Shown: piece after piece, positions 1 through 5,171 of the stretch | How positions within the stretch are numbered: the first letter of the stretch is position 1 | How the letters are laid out: each line of letters begins with the position of its first letter | Assembly: GCA_937884235.1 (NCBI GenBank) | Contig: CALGBT010000132.1 | Span: 1-6,389 of the forward strand | DNA from: an uncultured Pseudomonadota bacterium | GTDB lineage: Bacteria; Myxococcota_A; UBA9042; CAIXZC01 | Direction of reading: 5' to 3' | Length of the DNA stretch: 6,389 nucleotides | Notes under the pieces: generated by a model | What the model was told of the DNA's origin: nothing | Database searches by the model: none | The model's input: only the letters and a program-made list of their open reading frames with translations | Translations under genes and position numbers: made by a program

Positions 1-203
1 CCCAGTTGCGTGGGGCGCTGGCACGACGCCTTGGGCACGCAGGCCCCACGTCTACCATCGACTATGTCGACCGCAGCGAAATCGGTGCTTTTCTCGACGA
101 GATGATCTTCAAGCCGGGTCGCTCACTGCCGTGGCCTGAGTTCGTCAACGTCGCTACCGGCGAGGATCTGGGCATCGACGCCTACATCGCTGAAGTCAAG
201 TAG
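1..203 (+). CDS. C-terminal fragment of a probable M2/M3-type zinc metallopeptidase (5' end outside window)
   Basis: Only the last 66 codons are present. The frame is open from base 3 and ends at TAG 201-203. The segment starts QLRGALARRLGHAGP and continues with IDYVDRSEIGAFL, FKPGRSLPWPEF and ATGEDLGIDAYIAEV. This order (QxxxAL, then an AGHxGP-like stretch, then a short helix with a conserved Gly, then PG/RxLPWPE, then TGE/TGQ before the end) resembles the C-terminal helices of M2 peptidases (angiotensin-converting-enzyme-like dipeptidases) and related bacterial M3-like peptidases. The zinc-binding HEXXH helix would lie upstream and is not visible, so activity cannot be judged. The family call is from recalled sequence resemblance, and M2 versus M3 is not resolved. 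The gene overlaps the convergent hydrolase gene by 22 nt, so neither has a private 3' untranslated region here. Confidence 0.55.
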   Translation, partial: QLRGALARRLGHAGPTSTIDYVDRSEIGAFLDEMIFKPGRSLPWPEFVNVATGEDLGIDAYIAEVK

Positions 204-1195
204 GACAACTCCGGTTTTGCCAGCAATTCCGCAAGTAGTTCAAAGAGCCGGAGCCGCATTTCCGCACTCACCCGGTGAGCCACATCCTGGAATCCTTCAA
301 GCCGCACCTCCATCCCCAGGGCCCGCATGGCAAGCACCGACTCCTGCGCTTCGGCGTAGGGCACCAGGGCGTCTTCCTCCCCGTGCAGCGCCACCACCGC
401 TGGCCTGCCACTGGCAGTTGGTAACGGGCCACTCGGGCGTAACTCCCGTGGCCAGATGCCGCTCATGGGAATCGCCCCAGCAATGCTCCCGGAATGGTCC
501 GCCGCGACCAAAAAGGCAAGAATTCCGCCTTGGGAGAATCCCGTAATCACCGGCGAACCTACCGTGGGCCAGCGTTCCGCCATGGCATCCGCCAACAGCG
601 CCAGACGACGGGCAGAGTCTCGCAACTCTCCGTAGTCCAATCGAACCACCTTGCCATCTTTGATCTCCGTGGTGAACCAACTGTAGCCGTCGTGATAATC
701 AGCCGGCCCCCGGGGCACGATCACCCGCGCCGCAAACGGCATGCTCAAGAAGAGCTTCTTGAAGCGGTCGGGGCGATCGCCCAGGCCGTGGACGGCAATA
801 ATCAAGGGCAGCGGGGCTTCGGCATCAGCCCCGCCAGTGACCACTTCCTCGTACACAAGGCCATGAGATGGGGCTGCCCGACGAAGGGGGATGATGTCCC
901 CCACCGGGGAGGAGGCAGCGCCAGCAAGCGCTGCCACCGAGGCCGGCTCGCCCGTCGCACCGCCATGCCCCGTAGACTGGGTTTCCTCTTCACTTACCAG
1001 GCCATAGACTGCGCCGCCGATTACCAGCAAGACCAGCAGGGGAATGGCCACCTTGAGCCAGGCCCAGCTGCCGCCCCGGGAACGCCGCGGAGCCGCAGGC
1101 GGCAGGGCCCCGCCAGCACCGAAACCACCCTTTCCCGTTACTCTTGATGCGGCCTGCTCTGCGCGCTTCTGCTCCATTGTCTCTGACGAATTCAT
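182..1195 (-). CDS. Membrane-anchored alpha/beta hydrolase, phospholipase/carboxylesterase type
   Basis: This 337-aa protein is predicted to hydrolyse ester bonds; the substrate is unknown. Residues 1-44 are a polar, basic N-terminus. Residues about 45-66 (WAWLKVAIPLLVLLVIGGAV) form one transmembrane segment, followed by a low-complexity Ala/Gly/Ser linker to about 105. This suggests an N-in signal anchor with the enzyme outside the cytoplasmic membrane. The catalytic domain (about 115-330) has an oxyanion-type strand LIIAVHGLGD (131-140), nucleophile Ser221 in GFSQGG, Asp275 in HGEEDALVPY and His307 in QDVAHRVS, the order and spacing of the PF02230 carboxylesterase/phospholipase family. The start at 1195 is chosen because GGAGGA lies 5 nt upstream; an in-frame ATG at 1297 would add 34 residues without this site. 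The gene is divergent from the HesB-like gene and its 3' end overlaps the peptidase gene. Whether it acts on small esters, lipids or peptides cannot be told. Confidence 0.85.
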   Translation of the reverse strand: MNSSETMEQKRAEQAASRVTGKGGFGAGGALPPAAPRRSRGGSWAWLKVAIPLLVLLVIGGAVYGLVSEEETQSTGHGGATGEPASVAALAGAASSPVGDIIPLRRAAPSHGLVYEEVVTGGADAEAPLPLIIAVHGLGDRPDRFKKLFLSMPFAARVIVPRGPADYHDGYSWFTTEIKDGKVVRLDYGELRDSARRLALLADAMAERWPTVGSPVITGFSQGGILAFLVAADHSGSIAGAIPMSGIWPRELRPSGPLPTASGRPAVVALHGEEDALVPYAEAQESVLAMRALGMEVRLEGFQDVAHRVSAEMRLRLFELLAELLAKPELSYLTSAM

Positions 1196-1200
1196 GGCAA

Positions 1201-1206
1201 TCCTCC
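1201..1206 (-). promoter_or_regulatory. Shine-Dalgarno site deciding the hydrolase start
   Basis: The reverse strand reads GGAGGA, then TTGCC, then ATG (1193-1195). The strong match and 5-nt spacing select 1195 over the upstream in-frame ATG at 1297. Confidence 0.75.
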
Positions 1207-1313
1207 GTGGCAATGGTAGGGCAGACCGTTGTGGAAGTCGACGACAGACGCCAATATTTGGCCCACTCGGTAACCATTGTGCCATGGCCTGGCTCAAACC
1301 TGGGGCAATGATT

Positions 1314-1320
1314 GGGAGGT
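1314..1320 (+). promoter_or_regulatory. Shine-Dalgarno site of the HesB-like selenoprotein gene
   Basis: GGGAGGT lies 7 nt before ATG 1328-1330. It decides this start over the in-frame ATG at 1277, which has no such site, and shows that the short reading frame before the TGA is a translated gene start. Confidence 0.8.
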
Positions 1321-1327
1321 ACGAGAT

Positions 1328-1663
1328 ATGCTAGCAGAGAAGAAGAACTGTTTCAGTGATGACGCGGAAAAGGTACTGGTCTCCGAACAAGCACATCGGG
1401 AGTTGCAAACTGTCATGGCGACGGCAGAAGGCAAAGCCCTCTGCCTGCGCCTGGCGGGATTCGGCTGAGGCGGACCCCGCATGGAACTGGTTCTGGAAGA
1501 ACCGGCCGACGACGACGCCAGCTACACAATTGGAGATGTGTCAATCCGGGTGCCCGAGAGGGAGCAACAGTTTGTCCAGCATTACGGCATCCTCATTGAG
1601 CACTTCAAGTTTCCCCACTATCAAGGCTTCTCGGTGAAACTCCGTGCCGGTGGAGGCTGCTGA
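1328..1663 (+). CDS. HesB/IscA-like selenoprotein; TGA at 1466-1468 read as selenocysteine
   Basis: Read through TGA 1466-1468, this frame gives 111 residues with Sec47, ending at TGA 1661-1663. Both halves are in the same frame and together match one HesB/IscA-fold (Fe-S biogenesis) domain. Residues 17-30 are the first helix (VLVSEQAHRELQTV). Residues 35-46 (GKALCLRLAGFG) lead to the position of the family's first conserved cysteine, here U47, followed by GGP. Residues 51-61 (MELVLEEPADD) match the family's strand and D/E-EP motif. The tail GFSVKLRAGGGC ends in Cys111. A strong SD lies 7 nt before the ATG, and a SECIS-like hairpin follows the TGA. HesB-like proteins are among reported bacterial selenoprotein families, many homologues having Cys there. 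Canonical A-type carriers bind Fe-S clusters with Cys-x(~64)-CxC; here Sec47 and Cys111 are 64 apart but the final Cys is missing, so the role may be redox or metal binding rather than cluster delivery. The alternative is a nonsense-mutated pseudogene, which the SECIS and intact downstream codons argue against. Confidence 0.82.
1466..1468 (+). other. In-frame UGA recoded as selenocysteine
   Basis: The codons around it read GGA TTC GGC TGA GGC GGA CCC, giving G-F-G-U-G-G-P. The TGA stands where the HesB family has its first conserved cysteine, so recoding restores one continuous domain. Other genes here, including this one, use TGA as stop, so a genetic code change is not the explanation. Confidence 0.8.
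1469..1519 (+). promoter_or_regulatory. Bacterial SECIS-like hairpin directing UGA recoding
   Basis: CUGGUUCU (1487-1494) pairs with AGAACCGG (1498-1505), 8 bp with one U-G pair. The triloop GGA is at 1495-1497. Two more G-C pairs (1483-1484 with 1506-1507) extend the stem below an AA bulge (1485-1486), and GGCG (1469-1472) can pair with CGCC (1516-1519) as a lower stem. The apical loop begins with G and starts 26 nt after the UGA. Known bacterial SECIS elements lie directly 3' of the UGA inside the coding region, have G among the first two loop bases, and place the loop about 16-37 nt from the UGA. All three criteria are met. The pairing was worked out by eye, not by an energy calculation. 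Confidence 0.75.
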
Positions 1664-1697
1664 CCCGATTCCCCTTTTCCTCCAACGCCAACCCGTC

Positions 1698-1703
1698 TAT
1701 AGT
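1698..1703 (+). promoter_or_regulatory. Possible sigma70 -10 element for folD
   Basis: TATAGT matches five of six bases of TATAAT and sits 28 nt before the folD ATG. The best -35 candidate at a 17-bp spacing (TTTTCC, 1675-1680) is weak. If used, transcription would begin near 1710, inside the left arm of the hairpin that covers the folD ribosome binding site. Read-through from the selenoprotein gene 68 nt upstream is also possible. Confidence 0.35.
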
Positions 1704-1706
1704 GGG

Positions 1707-1727
1707 CACCTCAAGCGCTTTGAGGTG
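1707..1727 (+). promoter_or_regulatory. Hairpin enclosing the folD ribosome binding site
   Basis: CACCTCAA (1707-1714) pairs perfectly with TTGAGGTG (1720-1727) around the loop GCGCT. The right arm contains GAGGTG, the only Shine-Dalgarno candidate for the folD ATG at 1732. Folding would bury the site, so it could limit or regulate initiation. As DNA it is also a dyad that could be an operator. It is not followed by a U-run, so it is not an intrinsic terminator. Confidence 0.6.
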
Positions 1728-1731
1728 AACT

Positions 1732-2577
1732 ATGGCCTTTGTGGTCGACGGGAAAGGGCTGGCCGGCACCCTGAAAAAGCAGGTCAAGATTGAGGTCGCT
1801 GAATTCACCGCGGCCTGCGGTCGCCCACCACAACTGACGGTAGTCCTCGTTGGCGACGATGCCGCCTCGCAATCCTACATTCGCGCCAAGGAACGTGCCT
1901 GTCAGCGTGCCGGGATAGCTTCGGCATTGATAAGGCTGCCCCCGACAATTACCTCCCAGGAACTACTCGCGATGGTGGACAGTCTTAATCGCGATGAGTC
2001 GGTTGACGGTCTCCTCGTGCAGCTGCCTCTCCCCGAGCATCTTGATGCCGAGCCGATAGTCGCGGCAATCTCCCCACTCAAAGATGTGGACTGCTTCCAC
2101 CCCGAGAATCTTGGACTGCTGCTGCGCGGCTGCCCTCGGTTCGTGCCCTGTACGCCGCATGGAATCATGCAGATCCTCGATTCCCTGGGTACCGACCTGA
2201 CCGGCCTGGACGCGGTTGTTGTGGGGCGCAGCCTGATCGTCGGGAGACCCATGGCGATGCTGCTGATTGAGCGAAACATGACCGTTACTGTCTGCCACTC
2301 CCTTACCGTTGACCTCCCGGCGAAAGTGCGTGCTGCAGACCTCGTGGTAGCTGCAGTGGGAGTGCCGGGGCTGGTCAAAGGTGACTGGTTGAAACCAGGG
2401 GCCATCGTCATCGACGTAGGAACCAACTACAAGGGCGGAGGGCTGGTGGGGGACGTGGATTTCCCCAGTGCAGTGAAAGTGGCCGGCACCATTACACCGG
2501 TTCCCGGGGGTGTCGGGCCGCTCACCGTCACGCAGCTCCTCCGCAACGTTCTCACCGCGGCCAGACTACTTCGCTAG
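1732..2577 (+). CDS. folD: Bifunctional methylenetetrahydrofolate dehydrogenase / methenyl-THF cyclohydrolase FolD
   Basis: FolD interconverts 5,10-methylene-THF, 5,10-methenyl-THF and 10-formyl-THF in the cytoplasm, normally with NADP. The 281-aa length is typical. Visible signatures are the active-site pair Tyr49/Lys53 in SYIRAKERAC, the substrate-site strand VDGLLVQLPLP (91-101), Asp120 in KDVDCFHPENLG, PCTPHGI (139-145), the cofactor loop VVGRSLIVGRP (163-173), DVGTN (228-232) and PVPGGVGPLT (256-265). Less usual are Cys121 in DVDCFHP, where Gly is common, Leu168 in GRSLIVGRP, where Asn is common, and Leu191 in CHSLT, where Arg or similar is common. None of these is a known catalytic residue. 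The start at 1732 is set by GAGGTG 4 nt upstream, which lies within a hairpin. The 3' end shares its stop region with the convergent Rieske gene. It lies 68 nt after the selenoprotein gene and may be cotranscribed with it. Confidence 0.96.
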   Translation: MAFVVDGKGLAGTLKKQVKIEVAEFTAACGRPPQLTVVLVGDDAASQSYIRAKERACQRAGIASALIRLPPTITSQELLAMVDSLNRDESVDGLLVQLPLPEHLDAEPIVAAISPLKDVDCFHPENLGLLLRGCPRFVPCTPHGIMQILDSLGTDLTGLDAVVVGRSLIVGRPMAMLLIERNMTVTVCHSLTVDLPAKVRAADLVVAAVGVPGLVKGDWLKPGAIVIDVGTNYKGGGLVGDVDFPSAVKVAGTITPVPGGVGPLTVTQLLRNVLTAARLLR

Positions 2578-2960
2578 CTTCGCTTCAGGCTTACCCACAG
2601 ATGACCGCCCTCAACTTTCGTCGCGTAGGCCCGCAACGGCAACGATGGGTTGGAGATGCACTGCCCAGTGGCAAGGTCATACTCCCACCCATGCCGAGGA
2701 CAGACCACTACCGTGCCTCGCCACTCCCCCGCCGAGAGATCGGCACCGTGGTGCTTGCACGTCAGTTCTCGCGCGACGAAGGTTCCGTCGGCCATTCGCA
2801 AGACTCCTACCGGGTTACCGCCGATGCGCATGCGTCGCAGACCAATGGCGGACAGCTGCTCCACCGAGCCGGCGTCCACCCATTGCTCAACTTCGCTAGT
2901 GCCGGAGTTGAGGTCGTCCAGAAACGAGAAGAGATTCTTGCCTCCATCCCCGTCGCTCAT
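2574..2960 (-). CDS. Small Rieske-type [2Fe-2S] protein
   Basis: The 128-aa protein is a stand-alone Rieske domain, the size of ferredoxin components of ring-hydroxylating dioxygenases and of NirD-type small subunits. The cluster ligands are Cys68 and His70 in TCKHHGADLSAG and Cys87 and His90 in CPRHGWEYDLATGQC, that is C-x-H-x16-C-x2-H. The GWEYDLATG segment is typical of this ferredoxin class. Residues 1-35 are an acidic leader with no signal peptide or membrane segment, so it is probably cytoplasmic. The start at 2960 overlaps the lipase stop as ATGA and has GAGGGG 5 nt upstream; a longer in-frame start at 3164 would lie inside the lipase and encodes no recognisable family sequence. No oxygenase or reductase partner is in the window, so its electron partner is unknown. 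Translation is probably coupled to the lipase gene. Confidence 0.9.
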   Translation of the reverse strand: MSDGDGGKNLFSFLDDLNSGTSEVEQWVDAGSVEQLSAIGLRRMRIGGNPVGVLRMADGTFVARELTCKHHGADLSAGEWRGTVVVCPRHGWEYDLATGQCISNPSLPLRAYATKVEGGHLWVSLKRS

Positions 2961-5038
2961 TGCTGCCCCTCGGCTGGCACCGGCCAGATCATCTCTGGCG
3001 AACCGTCCGCCATCCCGGTTTCCATGAAGTGATAGTAGATTCCCTGTGCCTGCGCCTTGAGCGCTGCCCCATCCCCGCCAAAAAAGAACTGATGGCCACC
3101 ATCGATCTGGACCGTGCCAACCGCAGTGGTCGCAGGGGAAACGACATTCAGGTAGGGCCAGCATTCCATGCAGGGGTCCAGGAGCGGCGAGCCCAGCGCC
3201 CGGGCCAGATCGTAACCCGTCTCCCAGTAGACAGTGCCGTCCTGTAAACCAATCTCAAGCAGATATGGCTTGGCCGGCACCCCTGCCGGTGGTTCCTCGT
3301 ACATGTACCGTGCCATAATGGCCGGGTCCATGGGGCTCATGGCATGGGAAGCGATGACGCGCAGGCCCTGAAGCATATCACACGGCGCCAGCTCGTATAG
3401 CCCGGTCTCTTTGAGGAAGCCCATCATCAAGTACTGCAAATTCGCCCCCGCATTGAGCAGCCCCACCAGTGCCTCGGCTTCGTAGAGGGGGGCGGCCAGG
3501 GCAGAAACGATGGCCCCCAGGGAATGGCCAGTAATCACGATCCGCTCGAAATCGACGGAACCGGTGAGTGTGGGCAAAGGCAGTAGCGTCTGAATATCCA
3601 CCCCCAGCAACTGCTTGAAACCGTGCACGAAGGCGTAGTACTCAAGGGCGCACTGACGGAAGTTATCCCTCGTCACAGCCAGCTTCTCTATGACCACAAA
3701 ATCCCAGCCCCCGGCATTGTTCTTGGCATGATGCAGGAAGTCGAACCCCGCGACCACATACCCACGGGCAACAAAATCCTTGCCCATGCCATACATGGTT
3801 TCCTTCCAACTGTTGAGCCCATGCTGTACGAAGGCCATGGGGACGTCATTCTCCATTATGGCCTCTGGCAGCATCAGCCAGAATTCCCGCCACTCATATC
3901 CCTGCATGATCAGATTGCCATCGTCACCGTATTCCATGATTCCATCGTCGTTGCGGAAATTGGGGGCCCTGAATCGTCCCTGTACGAAACCGAGCATGCC
4001 CGGCCCGCTGGGAGCCCCCTCAGCACCCGGAGCAAAGACGTTGGGCTTGCCGTCACCGTCCGGATCGAAATCAAACTCAATGACTTCCTTATCGATGGTG
4101 CGCGCGGCACCAAAGAGGTCACTCTCCATGACATCGACGTCAAAAACATAGGCCGCGGCCAGCTTGTCTGCAGGGATGCCGATATCCCCCAAGGCCAGGG
4201 TGGCCAGGGTCTCATCCCGTGCCGCCGCCAGTGCCTCTCGCTCCACTACGGTGCCATAGGGTTCCCGCAAGCCGAGGAGGACCTCTGTTGCCGGGAAGGG
4301 AGCAAAGGCGTTCCCGGCGGCGTCCGTCAACTCGGTACTCATGGCAACCAGATAGCGGCCTCGCTCATGAAGGGGCCGTCGTGGGTGCATGATAAGCAAA
4401 CGGACGCCAGAATCATCATCAGTGCAATCCGCATACTCCAATTGAAAGGGGACCTCGGTCAGGGCGCCATCGACAACGTGCCAGACTCCTAGTAGTGCGC
4501 TCTCGTCAGTAGCTGCGGGGAGCGCTTCGGGGTCCATGGCGGAGGCGAGGGGAACCGCCACCATCCCCAGCGCGCCAAAGCCGCCCATGCGCTCAAGGTC
4601 ATGGGGCGCGTTGGCAAACATTGCCGCAGCCCCCGCAGCCAATTCTGGCAACCCAAAGGCTGCGGAGAAACTCACCTGTCGTCCCGTCCGGCTGGCGGGT
4701 TCCTCAACCAAATAGCCGTTCCAGGGAAAGGGGAGAGTAGGTATTTCGCCCAACACAAACTTCACACCTGCTGTGGGAAATTCTTCGGGGTAAGCCACCG
4801 GCACATCAACGGCGGGCACATCCAGACTATCCGAGCGCAGCTCTACCACGCTGACATCATCGGGCAACGGGCCAACGGAGTCAGTGGCGATGCGCTGGTC
4901 AAGCTCCGTGGAATCAGCCGCACTGTCAAGCTGACTGCGCAGCTCCTCGCCCGACGACGTCGTCTTCTCGCCACAACCACCGGCAACCACAACCAGGCAT
5001 GTCACCACCAGAAATCTTCGTAACCGTAACCGCCGCAT
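2957..5038 (-). CDS. Lipoprotein lipase/esterase with bacterial virulence-factor-lipase architecture
   Basis: This 693-aa envelope protein begins with a basic n-region (MRRLRLRRF) and hydrophobic core, then VVVAGGC with Cys22 as the probable lipidated residue. The lipobox is slightly atypical, with A-G-G before Cys. Residue +2 is Gly, not Asp, so outer-membrane sorting is possible. Residues 23-80 are an acidic Ser/Asp/Glu-rich tether. About 85-260 resembles the N-terminal domain of bacterial virulence-factor lipases, with RRPLHERGRYLVAM and the LTDAAGNAFAP turn typical of Ig-like modules. Residues 324-333 (DFDPDGDGKP) look like a calcium-binding Asp loop. The alpha/beta hydrolase domain has oxyanion VQHGLN (404-409), nucleophile Ser506 in GHSLG, probable acid Asp600 in EIGLQDGTV and probable base His649 in DGGHQFFF. 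GGGAGG lies 4 nt before the ATG. It is the first gene of a reverse operon with the Rieske gene. Lipid or ester substrates are inferred, not shown. Confidence 0.85.
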   Translation of the reverse strand: MRRLRLRRFLVVTCLVVVAGGCGEKTTSSGEELRSQLDSAADSTELDQRIATDSVGPLPDDVSVVELRSDSLDVPAVDVPVAYPEEFPTAGVKFVLGEIPTLPFPWNGYLVEEPASRTGRQVSFSAAFGLPELAAGAAAMFANAPHDLERMGGFGALGMVAVPLASAMDPEALPAATDESALLGVWHVVDGALTEVPFQLEYADCTDDDSGVRLLIMHPRRPLHERGRYLVAMSTELTDAAGNAFAPFPATEVLLGLREPYGTVVEREALAAARDETLATLALGDIGIPADKLAAAYVFDVDVMESDLFGAARTIDKEVIEFDFDPDGDGKPNVFAPGAEGAPSGPGMLGFVQGRFRAPNFRNDDGIMEYGDDGNLIMQGYEWREFWLMLPEAIMENDVPMAFVQHGLNSWKETMYGMGKDFVARGYVVAGFDFLHHAKNNAGGWDFVVIEKLAVTRDNFRQCALEYYAFVHGFKQLLGVDIQTLLPLPTLTGSVDFERIVITGHSLGAIVSALAAPLYEAEALVGLLNAGANLQYLMMGFLKETGLYELAPCDMLQGLRVIASHAMSPMDPAIMARYMYEEPPAGVPAKPYLLEIGLQDGTVYWETGYDLARALGSPLLDPCMECWPYLNVVSPATTAVGTVQIDGGHQFFFGGDGAALKAQAQGIYYHFMETGMADGSPEMIWPVPAEGQQ

Positions 5039-5074
5039 ATCGCCTCCCTACCTGCCAATGACATAACCCCAGGG

Positions 5075-5080
5075 ATTATA
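5075..5080 (-). promoter_or_regulatory. -10 element for the lipase-Rieske operon
   Basis: The reverse strand reads TATAAT, a perfect sigma70 -10, about 36 nt before the lipase ATG. No good -35 is visible at 16-18 bp, so an activator binding the TGCCAGC repeats just upstream is conceivable. Confidence 0.5.
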
Positions 5081-5084
5081 GCGG

Positions 5085-5107
5085 TGCCAGCATTAATGAT
5101 GCCAGCG
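5085..5107. repeat. Direct repeat TGCCAGC x2 around an AT-rich dyad
   Basis: Two exact 7-mers lie 16 nt apart, start to start, with CATTAATG between them. The block sits immediately upstream of the lipase -10 and just before the pgi -35, the position of a shared operator. It could also be chance. Confidence 0.4.
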
Positions 5108-5117
5108 ATTCTTCGCC

Positions 5118-5146
5118 TTGCCGGCCGTGAACAGTCCGACTATGCT
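5118..5146 (+). promoter_or_regulatory. Probable sigma70 promoter of pgi
   Basis: TTGCCG (5118-5123), a 17-bp spacer and TATGCT (5141-5146). Each hexamer matches consensus in four of six bases, and the spacing is ideal. Transcription would start near 5153, about 19 nt before the ATG, leaving room for the ribosome binding site only. Confidence 0.45.
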
Positions 5147-5171
5147 AGCACCACTAATGGGAGGATGCGGC

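Larger units (their letters stand above)
1196..1327. other. Divergent intergenic region between hydrolase and HesB-like selenoprotein gene
   Basis: This 132-nt spacer must hold the promoters of both flanking genes. I see no convincing -35/-10 pair on either strand. It holds the near-palindrome GCCAA-TAT-TTGGC (1250-1262) and the palindrome GCCATGGC (1281-1288), either of which could be a regulator site. It also holds the ribosome binding sites of both genes at its two ends. Confidence 0.5.
5039..5171. other. Divergent promoter region between lipase operon and pgi
   Basis: This 133-nt spacer carries candidate promoters for both directions and a pair of direct repeats, TGCCAGC at 5085-5091 and 5101-5107, flanking CATTAATG. 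No RNA gene or further coding region is apparent. Confidence 0.6.

Noticed and set aside
494..1147. Forward 217-aa open frame opposite the hydrolase.
   Set aside because: Arg/Pro/Gln-rich translation without family resemblance, antisense to a gene with a full catalytic triad.
182..1297. Longer hydrolase start at 1297.
   Set aside because: The extra 34 residues are not family-like and lack an SD, while 1195 has GGAGGA at ideal spacing.
1466..1468. Genetic code change with TGA as Trp or another amino acid.
   Set aside because: The lipase and the HesB-like gene itself end in TGA, tryptophans use TGG, and Trp is not expected at this Cys position.
1470..1480. Small hairpin GCGG-ACC-CCGC after the UGA as a terminator or as the SECIS.
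   Set aside because: Only 4 bp, no U-run, and its loop is too close to the UGA. It competes only with the optional lower stem, not with the main hairpin.
1661..1663. The terminal TGA of the HesB-like gene as a second selenocysteine (GGGC-U).
   Set aside because: Read-through adds only 13 unrelated residues before TAG at 1700-1702. The spacing does not restore the CxC motif, and I see no SECIS-like hairpin at the right distance; the dyad at 1707 belongs to the folD leader.
1481..1663. A separate 60-aa gene starting at ATG 1481.
   Set aside because: It has no ribosome binding site and begins in the middle of the HesB fold, in frame with the upstream half. It is the C-terminal part of the selenoprotein.
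2574..3164. Longer start for the Rieske protein at 3164.
   Set aside because: It would overlap the lipase gene by over 200 nt. The start at 2960 has its own SD and the ATGA overlap.
3623..4492. Forward 289-aa open frame opposite the lipase.
   Set aside because: It lies wholly antisense to a well-supported lipase and shows no recognisable domain; it is a by-product of GC-rich codon use.
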